From CAZOHG01 sp964579725 (lineage in GTDB: Bacteria > Zhuqueibacterota > JdFR-76 > BMS3Abin05), in assembly GCA_964579725.1 (NCBI GenBank), contig CAZOHG010000011.1, forward strand, positions 1 to 64,000: a stretch of DNA of 64,000 nt. The letters run 5' to 3'. The position numbers and the translations under genes were made by a program. Of the stretch, positions 9,116 to 18,159 are shown piece by piece (within the stretch, counting starts at the first letter, position 1; each line of letters starts with the position of its first letter). Under the pieces are notes generated by a model. That model ran no database searches and was not told where the DNA came from. It worked only from the letters and a program-made list of their open reading frames with translations.

Positions 9116-10129
9116 TTACTGCAGCGACTCCACCCAGTCTTTTTCTTTTAGGGCATCGGCAATTTTGACATTTTCCCGCCCAAAATAGTACAACCCCACC
9201 AGCGTGGACGGAATGTAGTTGAAGAGGTGGAGAACCACAGCAAAACTGAGGGCTTCGCTCTGTCCGACACCGTAAATGGCCAGCGCTTGCATGGCCAGGT
9301 AGTGGTACGTCCCCACGTACCCCGGCGAAGAAGGAAGGGTAACCCCGATGCCAATCATGATCTGCACCACCACGCTGGCTAAAATGGTCAGGTGGTAGGT
9401 TTGCACGATTCCAAAAGACATGAGCACCAGGTGCACAATCGCCACGTAGCTTCCCCAAATCAAGAGAGAAAGAAGAGCCACGACGAAGTAATATTGCGGA
9501 TTTTTCAGAACAGAAAACCCGTCGATCAGACTTTCCGTGTACTCGAGAATTTTTTCACGCCAGCGAAGAGGTAAGGGAGACAACAGTTTTCCCATGAGTC
9601 GCAAGGTGGATTCCGTTTTGTACACCAGCAAAGCCATGAAAAGAATCGCCCCTAAGGCGAAAACCAAAATAATCAGACCGCTGTCCTGAATCCATTTGGG
9701 AAAAGGCTGCAGAAAAAAGGCCAGACCCAATAGGAAAAGAAGGGTTAACACATCCAAAACTCGCTCGACCACAATGGTAGCAAAGGAGGACATTTTGGAA
9801 ACATTGGCCGTGCGGCCAATGGAATAGGCACGGAGAAATTCTCCCAACCGCATGGGGAAAACATTGTTGGCCATGTAACCAATCATCATAGAAGCAAAGA
9901 GGTCCTTAACCCGGACGGGCTTAATGGATTTGAAAAAATATTTCCACCGGTAGGCGCGAAACCACAGACTTAAAAACAAAAACACGGTGGCCGGCAGAAA
10001 ATACCAATAGTCGGCGTCCCGAATGGCTTCGGCCATTTCGGACAAACTGACCTTCCGAAAAGCCAGCCAGAGAAAAAAGAGGCTGATGAAAATGCCAATT
10101 GTGACCTGAAACTTCTTGGATTTTGCCAT
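9116..10129 (-). CDS. Flippase-like integral membrane protein (UPF0104/LPG synthase TM family)
   Basis: 337 residues with about eight hydrophobic helices from the N-terminus on, and the family landmarks: an RAYRWKYFF basic loop near residue 60, MIGYMANNVFPMRLGEFLRAYSIG near 90-112, and a late VTLPSSPGYVGTYHYLAMQAL segment. These belong to the lysylphosphatidylglycerol synthase transmembrane-domain family (AglD-like), whose members move or modify lipid-linked groups in the inner membrane; the soluble synthase domain is absent. Nine bases downstream of ychF and last in the envelope operon. Substrate unknown. Confidence 0.8.
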   Translation of the reverse strand: MAKSKKFQVTIGIFISLFFLWLAFRKVSLSEMAEAIRDADYWYFLPATVFLFLSLWFRAYRWKYFFKSIKPVRVKDLFASMMIGYMANNVFPMRLGEFLRAYSIGRTANVSKMSSFATIVVERVLDVLTLLFLLGLAFFLQPFPKWIQDSGLIILVFALGAILFMALLVYKTESTLRLMGKLLSPLPLRWREKILEYTESLIDGFSVLKNPQYYFVVALLSLLIWGSYVAIVHLVLMSFGIVQTYHLTILASVVVQIMIGIGVTLPSSPGYVGTYHYLAMQALAIYGVGQSEALSFAVVLHLFNYIPSTLVGLYYFGRENVKIADALKEKDWVESLQ

Positions 10130-10138
10130 TGCAATTCC

Positions 10139-11230
10139 TTACACATTGAATCGGAATGAAATAATGTCTCCGTCCTGGACAACATATTCCTTCCCTTCCA
10201 GGCGCAAGACACCGGCGTCTTTGCATCTGGCAAGCGAACCGTGCGCTTTGTAGGCGTCGTAGGCAACCACTTCGGCGCGAATGAACCCTCGTTCCATATC
10301 CGAATGAACCGCACCTGCTGCCTGCGGGGCCTTGGTATTTTGGCGGATCGTCCAGGCGCGGACCTCGTCGTCTCCAATTGTAAAAAAAGAAATAAGCCCG
10401 AGCAGGTTGTAGGTGGTTTGAATAAGCCGCTCAAGTGCCGGCGCCCGAAGACCCAGGTCCTCTAAAAATATTTCGGCATCTTCCAGATTTAATTGAGATA
10501 TTTCCATCTCAATTTCGGCGGAAAGAGCCACAAAAGCGGTTCGCGGACTTGCCTGCATCTCGAGGAAGGGCTGCAAAATTTGTTCCTCTTTCCCAATATC
10601 CGATTCATTAATGTTCAGGACAACAATTTGGGGTTTCTCCGTCAAGAATTGGTACCCTCGAAGGATTTTTGCTTCTTCCGCCGAAAAATCCAAACTGCGA
10701 AGCGGTTGCTCTGATTCCAAAACGGACATGCACCGCTTCAGCAATTCCAACTCTTTTTGTTCCCGGTCGTTTTTTTTCTTCCTCAGTTGATTTTCCAGGC
10801 GGGTAATTCGATTTTCCAAAATTGCCATGTCGGACAAAATGAATTCCGTTTCCAGATTCTGGTAATCTCGCCAGGGATCCACCGAGCCCTCCGGGTGCGG
10901 TACCGATTCGTTTTCAAACGCCCGAATCACGCTCACCAGAGCGTCCACATTCTTCAGATCATTCAGCAATTCACTGAGTGTTTTGGTTGATTCACTGATT
11001 CCCTTTTCGAAACCGGCCAAATCCACATATTCAATAACGGCCGGAATCTTTTTTGCCGTCGGAAAATGGGTGTGCAAAAAATCCAGCCGTTCGTCCGGAA
11101 CTTTTACCACGCCGATGTGCGCTTCTCGCTTTCCGCCCGACCAGGAACCGACCTCCACAGCAGCACCGGTTAGCGCATTAAACAGAGTGGTTTTCCCCGA
11201 AAGAGGCAATCCGATGATTCCGACTCGCAT
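10139..11230 (-). CDS. ychF: YchF/OLA1-family P-loop NTPase
   Basis: 363 residues, the normal length of YchF. The N-terminal G domain has the P-loop GLPLSGKTT (residues 7-15) and switch DLAGFEKG; the NKxD position is replaced by NINES, as expected for YchF enzymes that prefer ATP. A helical coiled segment (about 120-180) and a C-terminal TGS domain (about 275-363, ending in GDIISFRFNV) complete the family order. The P-loop has LS where most YchF proteins have NV, so this is a divergent member. YchF/OLA1 proteins associate with ribosomes and affect translation and stress responses. Placed between the DHS-like gene and the flippase-like gene in one operon. Confidence 0.85.
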   Translation of the reverse strand: MRVGIIGLPLSGKTTLFNALTGAAVEVGSWSGGKREAHIGVVKVPDERLDFLHTHFPTAKKIPAVIEYVDLAGFEKGISESTKTLSELLNDLKNVDALVSVIRAFENESVPHPEGSVDPWRDYQNLETEFILSDMAILENRITRLENQLRKKKNDREQKELELLKRCMSVLESEQPLRSLDFSAEEAKILRGYQFLTEKPQIVVLNINESDIGKEEQILQPFLEMQASPRTAFVALSAEIEMEISQLNLEDAEIFLEDLGLRAPALERLIQTTYNLLGLISFFTIGDDEVRAWTIRQNTKAPQAAGAVHSDMERGFIRAEVVAYDAYKAHGSLARCKDAGVLRLEGKEYVVQDGDIISFRFNV

Positions 11231-11275
11231 AGTGTTTCTCCCGTTTTATTTTTCAAAAAGAAAAATCCCGTGATT

Positions 11276-12223
11276 CTACCCAAGTTCCTCAAGAATGGCG
11301 GCGGCAAGCAGAGGAATTAAAATTTCGTGGTGCCCTACAAACTGAAACCCCTTGCCGGCATCCAAAGTGGGACGCTGCACCACATTGACCAACGGGCGGT
11401 AGTGCCGAATCATGTCAAAATTAGCCGTGTAAAATTCCCGCACGTCGTACCCGATATTGCGCACCACCGTCAGAGCCTTGAGAAAAACCTCCGGTAAAAT
11501 AACGGTGGAACCCACCAAAGCCACCACGCCGCCGTGACCCAAATCACGCAGGACCCCTGCCAGAATGCGGAAATCGCGCAGACTGGCCTCTCCGATAGCG
11601 GCTCCGTCCGCATTGGGGTGCTGGTGCACAATGTCCGTCCCAACGCCCACGTGGACCGTCACCGGAATACCCAGTCGGTAACCGTTGGCCAGAATGCTCA
11701 ATTCCCAGTACGGCGGTTTTTCTTCGAAAATCTTCTTCCCCAACGCCTCACCGTACCCCAATTTTTCGCGGCGTGCCAGGTGAATGGTTTCGTTGATTTT
11801 TTCCGCCGTCTCGCGTGACATGCCGAACGTGCCGTTTTGAAGATTGGTAGCCACATCCTCCGACGTTTGCCCCCAGTAGGCCAATTCGGTGTCGTGAATC
11901 GGCCCCGCGCCGTTCAAACTAACGGTGGTAATAATACCGCGTTCCATGAGATCGATTAATACAGGGCTCAAGCCGCATTTAATCACGTGCGCCCCCATCA
12001 TCCAAACAAAAGGCTTTTTTCGGCGATGCCCTTCCACCACGTGGCTCACAAATTCCCGGAGCCCTTCGCCTTCCAAAATATTGGGGAGCGAATGCCAAAA
12101 ATCCCGGAATGTCATCCCGGTTTTGCAGGGACTGGCAAATTCGTCCACATTGACCTTGTTTTTGCGCGTTTCAATGGAAATCGGGTGCACATTTTCGATG
12201 TCAATTTCGCGGTAGCGTGACAT
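11276..12223 (-). CDS. Deoxyhypusine synthase-like protein
   Basis: 315 residues resembling the deoxyhypusine-synthase superfamily: MMGAHVIKCGLSPVLIDL followed by ITTVSLNGAGPIHD (the NAD-binding Rossmann region), VHVGVGTDIVHQHPNADG in the middle, and GSTVILPEVFLKAL plus a HYRPLVNVVQRPT block near the end. True DHS modifies a lysine of eIF5A/aIF5A using spermidine; bacteria normally lack that target, so this copy probably acts on another substrate, for example a polyamine. The family call rests on remembered motif similarity. Located between DUF3108 and ychF, with short intergenic spaces, so co-transcribed. Confidence 0.62.
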   Translation of the reverse strand: MSRYREIDIENVHPISIETRKNKVNVDEFASPCKTGMTFRDFWHSLPNILEGEGLREFVSHVVEGHRRKKPFVWMMGAHVIKCGLSPVLIDLMERGIITTVSLNGAGPIHDTELAYWGQTSEDVATNLQNGTFGMSRETAEKINETIHLARREKLGYGEALGKKIFEEKPPYWELSILANGYRLGIPVTVHVGVGTDIVHQHPNADGAAIGEASLRDFRILAGVLRDLGHGGVVALVGSTVILPEVFLKALTVVRNIGYDVREFYTANFDMIRHYRPLVNVVQRPTLDAGKGFQFVGHHEILIPLLAAAILEELG

Positions 12224-12232
12224 ATTTTCTCC

Positions 12233-13054
12233 TCATTTTGAAACCCCAAGTCGAAACTTTTTTAATTCGGCCACAAATGAGCCCACCAAAACCCTGCTTT
12301 TCATTAAGACGGGCATGTGGCGCGTATCGTCCGTCAGCCACACGGTCAGTTTACCTTTCTGCTGAAAAATACCGGTGCTTTTGAGAATCGGTTCGATGAC
12401 AATGCAGTGGAATTTTCCGGCCCGGACGCGTACCTCTTCTTTGCGCAAAATTTTAACCTCTAACGGGTACACCTTGTGATCGGCATAATTAGCCACGGCA
12501 ATCGGATCGCCCACCGTTAGGGGACGGGTGCGGACAAAATAAAGGGACGACAGAACATCCTGCACATCGGGCGGCACCGGGATGGTGTCGCCGCGGCTGA
12601 CCACAAAATGGTGTCGCTGGTCGAATTTCTCCTCAATGTCGGCCAGGAACTTTCCTTCGCGAAGATGCTTTTCAAAATGCCACGTAAACAGCCCCCGGAC
12701 GTCCATGAGGGATTCCACCCGATCACGTACTCGAAAAAAGGTGGAAAAGGTGCGATTGGTGTGAGCAGTGGAACGCAGCAGGTACACCTTCCGCCCCTCG
12801 TACAGGCGTATTTCCGGCACTTCCATGACGGCTTCGCCGGCGTGGATCGGCCCCCAGCGAATAACAAACGTAAGTTTTTCCCCTACCCCGAAGGCGTGGT
12901 TGGGAAGGCTTCGGAAAAGAGTGTCAACGGCTGAAGAAGAATCCGACTCGGACGCCCCGGGCGGGGCACCTGCTGCGCTTTGCACGTTCGGCCGTCCCGC
13001 CAAACCAACCCCAAAAAGCCCCAAAATTCCCCAAAACAAGAGTTTTTGCTTCAT
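12233..13054 (-). CDS. DUF3108-family exported protein
   Basis: 273 residues. The ATG at 13054 overlaps the stop of the upstream glycosyltransferase (ATGA), implying translational coupling, and starts a signal peptide (basic MKQK, hydrophobic LLFWGILGLFGVGLA). A DUF3108 domain follows: FGVGEKLTFVIRWGPIHAGEA, a central DIEEKFDQRHHFVVS, and the closing GKLTVWLTDDTRHMPVLMKSRVLVGSFVAELKKF. DUF3108 proteins are periplasmic or outer-membrane-facing beta-rich proteins of unknown biochemical role, often encoded near LPS genes in Bacteroidota and relatives. The position in an LPS operon fits an envelope function. Confidence 0.82.
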   Translation of the reverse strand: MKQKLLFWGILGLFGVGLAGRPNVQSAAGAPPGASESDSSSAVDTLFRSLPNHAFGVGEKLTFVIRWGPIHAGEAVMEVPEIRLYEGRKVYLLRSTAHTNRTFSTFFRVRDRVESLMDVRGLFTWHFEKHLREGKFLADIEEKFDQRHHFVVSRGDTIPVPPDVQDVLSSLYFVRTRPLTVGDPIAVANYADHKVYPLEVKILRKEEVRVRAGKFHCIVIEPILKSTGIFQQKGKLTVWLTDDTRHMPVLMKSRVLVGSFVAELKKFRLGVSK

Positions 13055-14079
13055 GATTCTATTTTCATTTTCTGAAGAACCTTTTCCAAAACCGTCTGCA
13101 CCGAAATTTGTTCCATGCAGCGGCTTTTCACACAGGTTTTGTCCCCGCAGGTTTTGCAAGAAACGCGGGAAGGCACGAGCACGGAATCCGGGCGACCGTA
13201 GGGCCCCCACCGCTGCGGTGAACAGGGCGGAACCGGACAGTAAAAGCCCACCACCTCTGTCCCCATTGCCACGGCGATGTGAAGCGGCCCCGTGCTGTTG
13301 GCCACGACTACGTGCGCCCATTTCAAAACCGCCGCAAGTTCCGTCAAATCGATTTCACCGGCCAAATTGATGACCCCGCTGCCCCCGATTTCCACAAGCC
13401 GCTCCCCCAAAAGGCGCTCACTAACCGCACCAGTGACCACTACGGGCAAATTTCGGGCGCGAAGTTTTCGTGCCAGCTCCCCAAAAAACGACAGCGGCCA
13501 ATCGACGGCCGAACCGCCACTGCCGGGATGAAGTACAACAAACGGTTGCTCCCTGACGACGCCTCTTGAATCCAGCAGTTCTCTTACCTTTTCGAGCACC
13601 GCCGAAGGCACCTGAAAATGAAAACGAACCGGGCGCCCTTCAATCCCAAAAGGCTGCAAAAGGTTGAGATTGTGCTCCACCTCGTGAAGGAGCGAGCGCT
13701 TGCGGTGTTCAAAAACCCGGGTTGTGTACAAAAACGAAAAAGCCCGGTAAGCCGTTCCCACCCGAATCGGAATATGGGCTCGGGCCATTCGCCAGGCCCA
13801 TTTTAAGTCGGGGTGCAGAGCAATCGCCGCCGCCACACCCGCTTTTTTCAATGCCTCAACTGGATTTCCCCCATTTTCAATCTCTTCTTCAGTCCACACC
13901 ACATCCACATCCCTGTGTAACTCCAGAAGCGGCTTGGTGTACTCTCTAGCTAAAAAAATGACCTTTGCCTCGGGCCAAGCCCGCTTAATGGCCGAGGCCA
14001 CCGGAGTGGAAAGCACCACATCTCCGATTCGGTCGGTCCGAATGAGCAAAATCCGAGCTTTGGGAGGAAGATTAAGCAC
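13051..14079 (-). CDS. Glycosyltransferase family 9 (heptosyltransferase-like)
   Basis: 342 residues in two Rossmann halves. RILLIRTDRIGDVVLSTPV opens the acceptor-side domain; the donor side has VVLHPGSGGSAVDWPLSFFGELA and the GT9 signature ANSTGPLHIAVAMGTEVVGFY. These match ADP-heptose:LPS heptosyltransferases, which work on the cytoplasmic face of the inner membrane. The C-terminal CKTCGDKTCVKSRCM cluster is common in this subgroup and may hold the fold together or bind metal. A second GT9 gene at 15316-16347 has a similar cysteine end, so the two probably add successive inner-core sugars. Exact donor unknown. Confidence 0.85.
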   Translation of the reverse strand: MLNLPPKARILLIRTDRIGDVVLSTPVASAIKRAWPEAKVIFLAREYTKPLLELHRDVDVVWTEEEIENGGNPVEALKKAGVAAAIALHPDLKWAWRMARAHIPIRVGTAYRAFSFLYTTRVFEHRKRSLLHEVEHNLNLLQPFGIEGRPVRFHFQVPSAVLEKVRELLDSRGVVREQPFVVLHPGSGGSAVDWPLSFFGELARKLRARNLPVVVTGAVSERLLGERLVEIGGSGVINLAGEIDLTELAAVLKWAHVVVANSTGPLHIAVAMGTEVVGFYCPVPPCSPQRWGPYGRPDSVLVPSRVSCKTCGDKTCVKSRCMEQISVQTVLEKVLQKMKIES

Positions 14080-14082
14080 AAC

Positions 14083-14598
14083 CTATTCCCCCGTGCCGTT
14101 TTTCCGCGCAAATTCGGCCTCAGCCAATTGCAAAAGTCTGGGGAGAATACGGCGAATTTCCGTCTGAAGTTCCGCAAAAACTTTCCGGTAAAAATCTTTG
14201 TCCCGCCCAATGGGATCGGGGATATCCGAACGCCCCCACTTTTTCTTGTCTCGATCAAAATGTTTTAGCAGAAAAACATTTTCCTGAAATTGCGGAAATA
14301 GTTCGTGAATAAATTTTAGGTGTTCTTTTTCCATTACAAAAACAATGTCCGCTCTGCGCAAATGGTGTTCACGCAAGGCCCTGGAACGATGTCCCGAAAT
14401 GTCGATTCCGTTTTCCGCGCAAACTTCAATGGCAAATCGAGCCGGAGGGCTGCCGTCAAAGGCACCGGTTCCGGCAGAAACAACGGCAATTCGATCGCGA
14501 TAAGCCTCAGGCAATTCCTTCCGAAAAATGCCCTCGGCCATCGGACTCCGGCAACTGTTTCCCGTACAAACAAATAAAACCGTGAATTTTTCTTTCAT
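14083..14598 (-). CDS. Low-molecular-weight protein phosphatase (YwlE/Wzb type)
   Basis: 171 residues. The catalytic P-loop CTGNSCRS occupies residues 11-18 (Cys11 nucleophile, Arg17) and the general-acid Asp lies in the DPIG loop near residue 125. LMW phosphatases act on phosphotyrosine (as with Wzb and capsule kinases) or phosphoarginine (YwlE). YwlE has Thr at the fifth P-loop position, where most tyrosine enzymes have a bulkier residue; here it is Ser, so the substrate is open. The upstream neighbour is TsaC, the same pairing as ywlC-ywlE in Bacillus, which mildly favours a YwlE-like assignment. No tyrosine kinase gene is visible nearby. Confidence 0.87.
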   Translation of the reverse strand: MKEKFTVLFVCTGNSCRSPMAEGIFRKELPEAYRDRIAVVSAGTGAFDGSPPARFAIEVCAENGIDISGHRSRALREHHLRRADIVFVMEKEHLKFIHELFPQFQENVFLLKHFDRDKKKWGRSDIPDPIGRDKDFYRKVFAELQTEIRRILPRLLQLAEAEFARKNGTGE

Positions 14599-14666
14599 TA
14601 ACTTGCGTCAATTCCAATTTGTTTCACGTGACCATTGGCAACCGATTCGAGGACGGACGTTCACAA

Positions 14667-15323
14667 TCAATCAGTATTTTTCAAATCGCCCACCACCTGC
14701 ACAATTTCCTCGAGCGGAAGCGCTCCTTCCCGTACGAGCTGCACAGAGCCGCCCACGACGTTCAAAATCGTGGACGGCAACGCAGTTTGTGCTGTTCCGC
14801 CGTCCACAACGGCTTCGACCGAGGTCAAAATTTCCCGAGGAATTTCTCCCAAACTGCGGGGATTTCCGCCGCCGCTCACATTGGCGCTGGTGGAAAGCAC
14901 AGGGCCTTTCAACTTCAAGCTAAGCTGTCGACAAAATTCGTGGGACGGCAATCGAACACCTACGGTGTGCCCTTCACCCAAAAACCGGCCGGTCAGGTTT
15001 TTTTTCGCCCTAAAAATAAGCGTGAGAGGTCCCGGCCAAAAGACTTCCGTCAATTTTTGGGCTTCAGGGGGAATTTCCTCAACCAAAAAATCCAGCATGG
15101 CCCGTTCGCCAATAAGTACCTGAATTGGTTTGGAAAAGGCGCGGCCTTTCAAGCGGTACACCCTTTCCACTGCGGCAGGCTGAAAGGGATCGGCACCCAA
15201 ACCGTAAATGGTGTCGGTGGGGTAAACCAAAACACCTCCTGAACGCAGGATTTTTGCCGCTTTTTCCGCCACTTTTCCCACCGACTGATTTTTAAGCGAC
15301 CACACACGGGGGGCATCAGGCAT
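14667..15323 (-). CDS. tsaC: L-threonylcarbamoyladenylate synthase (TsaC/Sua5/YwlC)
   Basis: 218 residues. Makes threonylcarbamoyl-AMP from threonine, bicarbonate and ATP, the first step of the t6A37 modification of ANN-decoding tRNAs. YrdC-domain landmarks are present: GGVLVYPTDTIYGLGADP near residue 30, the KxR element in RLKGRAFSKPIQVLI, LTLIFRAK, and GPVLSTSANVSGGGNP. The length fits the single-domain TsaC form; the C-terminal Sua5 domain is absent. The start codon overlaps the end of the upstream GT9 gene by eight bases. Other t6A genes (tsaB, tsaD, tsaE) are not in the window. Confidence 0.93.
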   Translation of the reverse strand: MPDAPRVWSLKNQSVGKVAEKAAKILRSGGVLVYPTDTIYGLGADPFQPAAVERVYRLKGRAFSKPIQVLIGERAMLDFLVEEIPPEAQKLTEVFWPGPLTLIFRAKKNLTGRFLGEGHTVGVRLPSHEFCRQLSLKLKGPVLSTSANVSGGGNPRSLGEIPREILTSVEAVVDGGTAQTALPSTILNVVGGSVQLVREGALPLEEIVQVVGDLKNTD

Positions 15324-16347
15324 TCAACAGTTCCTCCGTAGCCCGAAGAACCTCCACAACCGAAATGCTTTTCATGCAGTCAAAGGTGCCGAGCGGACAA
15401 CGGCTGCCACCGTGTTCCCCGCAGGGCCGGCAGGCGAGGGTTTTGTTTTCCACCAGTCGATGGGGCACCCCAAAGGGGGTAAAACCAAACGACGGTAGCG
15501 TGGGCCCGAAGATTTCAACCACCCGTGTCCCCACGGCAGAGGCCAGATGGACGGGCGCGCTGTCGTTGGCGACCAACACGTCACAGCGGCGAATGGCTTC
15601 GGCCGACTGCCGCGGGGTGAGCTTACCCACAAAATTGGCCACGCGGCTCGGAGCCACCTCTTGCAGCAAACGCCCAAAATCGGCATCCTCGGGGCCCCCT
15701 ACAACCACAATTTGAACACCTTCTTTTAACAATTCTCGAACGAGTTGTGCAAAACGGTCAGGCAGCCAGCGTTTGGTAAACCAGACCGAACCTGGGGCTA
15801 CCGCCACACAGGCTGCCTCCTTTTTTAAGCCACTGCTCCTCCACAGAGTTTCCACTGTTTGGCGGTCAGATTCGTCAATTTGCAAATGCAAACCCGATTC
15901 TTTGGGAACCAAAATGCCCAAGGGCTGGAGCAATCTCAGATTCCGATTGACCTCGTGTTCCTTCTTTTCGTAGGAAACAATTTGCGTGTACAGAAACGCC
16001 GCCCAACTTTTGTCAAATCCGATTCGAACGGGGATGTGGGCCCAGCGCGCCAGCAGGGCGCTGCGCCACGAGCGGTGGGGCAAAAGTACCAGATCGTATT
16101 TTGTCTTCCGCAGCCACAAAACTTTTTTAAAAAAAGCCCGCAGACTCCGCTCTTTCTTTCGTTTGTCGTACAAAATGACCTTGTCAAGACCCGGGTAATT
16201 TTCCAACACATTGGCCACCGCCGGAATGGCCAGGAAATGAATTTCAGCGGAAGCGTAGAGGTTTTTCCGAAGTTCGTCCACAAGCGGAAGCGTCAGAATT
16301 ACGTCTCCCAAATAAGCGGTTTGAATAATCAGCACCCGGTAACTCAC
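15316..16347 (-). CDS. Glycosyltransferase family 9 (heptosyltransferase-like), second copy
   Basis: 343 residues. The GTG at 16347 overlaps the stop of the upstream acyltransferase gene (GTGA) and follows a GGAGG site, so it is preferred over an in-frame start at 16434 that would add 29 unlikely residues. VLIIQTAYLGDVILTLPL and VAVAPGSVWFTKRWLPDRFAQL are the two Rossmann starts; NDSAPVHLASAVGTRVVEIFGP is the GT9 signature. A cysteine cluster (CRPCGEHGGSRCPLGTFDCM) closes the protein. Expected to transfer a heptose or related sugar to lipid A-core on the inner face of the inner membrane, alongside the 13051-14079 product. Confidence 0.85.
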   Translation of the reverse strand: MSYRVLIIQTAYLGDVILTLPLVDELRKNLYASAEIHFLAIPAVANVLENYPGLDKVILYDKRKKERSLRAFFKKVLWLRKTKYDLVLLPHRSWRSALLARWAHIPVRIGFDKSWAAFLYTQIVSYEKKEHEVNRNLRLLQPLGILVPKESGLHLQIDESDRQTVETLWRSSGLKKEAACVAVAPGSVWFTKRWLPDRFAQLVRELLKEGVQIVVVGGPEDADFGRLLQEVAPSRVANFVGKLTPRQSAEAIRRCDVLVANDSAPVHLASAVGTRVVEIFGPTLPSFGFTPFGVPHRLVENKTLACRPCGEHGGSRCPLGTFDCMKSISVVEVLRATEELLNA

Positions 16348-17246
16348 GGCATTTCCTCCGAAGGACGGGTTTTCCACCGACGGTGCATCCAAAACCACTG
16401 CTCGGGGAAATGGCGAATCTGTTTTTCGGCCCATTCGGTAAACCGCCGGGTGAGTTCGTAGAGATTCTCCGGCGTTGGCCCGTGCAGATCGTCCGTTTTA
16501 ATTTCCACAAATTCGGTGACGTACTGCCCGTTTTGCCACACGGTTTGGGCGTACACCATCGGGGCATTTCCTTTCAGAGCCAACAGGGCGGCTCCCACTG
16601 AAGCCGACGCTTTCCGTCCAAAAAACGGAACAAACAGTCCGTCACGCCCTGCGTCCTGGTCTGACAAAAGCGCCACGACTTCACCCCGACTCAAAGCCTC
16701 CAGTGATTTTCGCACGGCACCTCCGACGTGAATGATTTTTGACCCCGCCAACAATCGTGTTCGATTAATCCAGCGGTCGGCCAGATTGTTCCGTTGGGTT
16801 CCCACAATAATCCGCGTCGGGTAGCCCAACAAAGGGGCCACGGCCGCCATGAATTCCCAATTGCCCAGGTGGGGCCCGTTCAATACCACCCCCTGCCCTT
16901 TTTCAAAGGCCTGTTTTAGAACCGATTCATTTTTTACCGTCACAAGCCGGAAAAATTTTCGCGGAATCAAACGCGGCAAAAAAATAAAATCAACAGCAAC
17001 GCGTCCGAAGTGACGGTACACCCGCCAGGCAAAATGTTGACATTCCGCCGGGGATTTTTCAGGAAAGGCACGACAAAGATTTTCGATTGTCACCGCGCGG
17101 CGAATTCTCAAGACATAAAACGCCAAAAAACTGAGAAGACGTGCCAGCCCCACCCCCAAACGGTACGGGAGAAGACGCACTGCCGCGGCCATGGTTTGCA
17201 GCAGAAGGAACTCAAAAACATTCCGGATTTTTTTAGTTTCCGCCAT
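16344..17246 (-). CDS. LpxL/LpxM-like lipid A acyltransferase (HtrB family)
   Basis: 300 residues. One N-terminal hydrophobic segment (about 13-50) anchors it in the inner membrane. The catalytic HX4E motif is PHLGNWE near residue 127, followed by LSDQDAGRDGLFVPFFGRKAS and a C-terminal EQWFWMHRRWKTRP, all hallmarks of late Kdo-dependent acyltransferases that add a secondary acyl chain to lipid A. Overlaps the peptidase MA gene upstream by 14 bases and the GT9 gene downstream by 4 bases, so translation is likely coupled. Distinct from the DUF374-type acyltransferase at 22548-23228. Confidence 0.88.
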   Translation of the reverse strand: MAETKKIRNVFEFLLLQTMAAAVRLLPYRLGVGLARLLSFLAFYVLRIRRAVTIENLCRAFPEKSPAECQHFAWRVYRHFGRVAVDFIFLPRLIPRKFFRLVTVKNESVLKQAFEKGQGVVLNGPHLGNWEFMAAVAPLLGYPTRIIVGTQRNNLADRWINRTRLLAGSKIIHVGGAVRKSLEALSRGEVVALLSDQDAGRDGLFVPFFGRKASASVGAALLALKGNAPMVYAQTVWQNGQYVTEFVEIKTDDLHGPTPENLYELTRRFTEWAEKQIRHFPEQWFWMHRRWKTRPSEEMP

Positions 17247-18159
17247 GCTCCTCCTCGGAAATGTCCGCCCAATTGTTCATTCGCTTTCGATTTTTACGCC
17301 GAATAAAATAAAAGGAAACAGCCACAAAAAGGGGAAGAGCCAGCCAAAGGTACAGGTCAATATCGAATAAAAATTGCCAGTGGTAATGTTTCTTGACGTA
17401 ATCTTCAAAATTGTCCTCATATTGAAAAATGGTCAGTCCGGTTATTGACTGGAGAGCCTGGTCAAAAGAACCGGTTTTTTTTAATTGACGAAAAAAGGGG
17501 GGAAATTTCTTCCAGCCAAAATAATCGACAAAGAATTTCAACGCGGCGTAACTTTCCGCGTACGCCAACCGTGCCTTGGCGCGGCCGAAACGAAGCACAT
17601 TGTTGACGTCGTCCAGCGAAAGCAATGAATGGGTTAACACCGCCCGTGAAAGAATGGTGTTGTTGTCGGAAACACGTTCTCCCGAAAGCAAGACAGCGAT
17701 GCCTTCGTCAAACCAGCGGGGCGTTTGGACGCCCGGGTAAAGGGCTCCCATCCAGGCGTGCACCAATTCGTGGCGTTCCACAGCAAAAAAACGATCTTCC
17801 TTTATTTGGTTCGACATTAAAATAATGAGATGAATATCCGGGCGCGTAACCCCCTGGCTCCACTCCGGAATCGTGTTGCGGGTCAGGCGGTCAAATTCCT
17901 TTCGTGAATTGGCCAGCAAAATACGGATTGTGTCCCGCGGAACCTCCCCGAAAATCGATTGGTATTTCGGTGTGATTTTCCAGGCAACTTGGGCTACTTT
18001 TTCAGCCAAATGCCTTTGTGGTTTTTGAAACAGAACCCGGTAATTTCGGAGGCTGACGCTTTCCCAATGGCGTTCGGAAGGAACGGCTCCCGACGTCCGG
18101 ACATTCAGACCGAAAAAGAGCCCAAGCCCCGCACAGACCAGTAAAATCTTCTTACGCAC
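17233..18159 (-). CDS. Peptidase MA-like gluzincin metalloprotease, membrane-anchored
   Basis: 308 residues with a signal peptide at the N-terminus and a C-terminal hydrophobic helix (about 262-282, LYLWLALPLFVAVSFYF) followed by a basic tail, so the catalytic domain faces the periplasm. The zinc site is HELVHAW near residue 130, and the third ligand is the Glu of WFDEGIA about 23 residues later, the gluzincin pattern. Family members have no defined substrate. First gene of the envelope operon, behind the promoter at 18236-18264. GTG start after GAGG. Processing or quality control of envelope proteins is a reasonable inference from context only. Confidence 0.82.
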   Translation of the reverse strand: MRKKILLVCAGLGLFFGLNVRTSGAVPSERHWESVSLRNYRVLFQKPQRHLAEKVAQVAWKITPKYQSIFGEVPRDTIRILLANSRKEFDRLTRNTIPEWSQGVTRPDIHLIILMSNQIKEDRFFAVERHELVHAWMGALYPGVQTPRWFDEGIAVLLSGERVSDNNTILSRAVLTHSLLSLDDVNNVLRFGRAKARLAYAESYAALKFFVDYFGWKKFPPFFRQLKKTGSFDQALQSITGLTIFQYEDNFEDYVKKHYHWQFLFDIDLYLWLALPLFVAVSFYFIRRKNRKRMNNWADISEEEHGGN

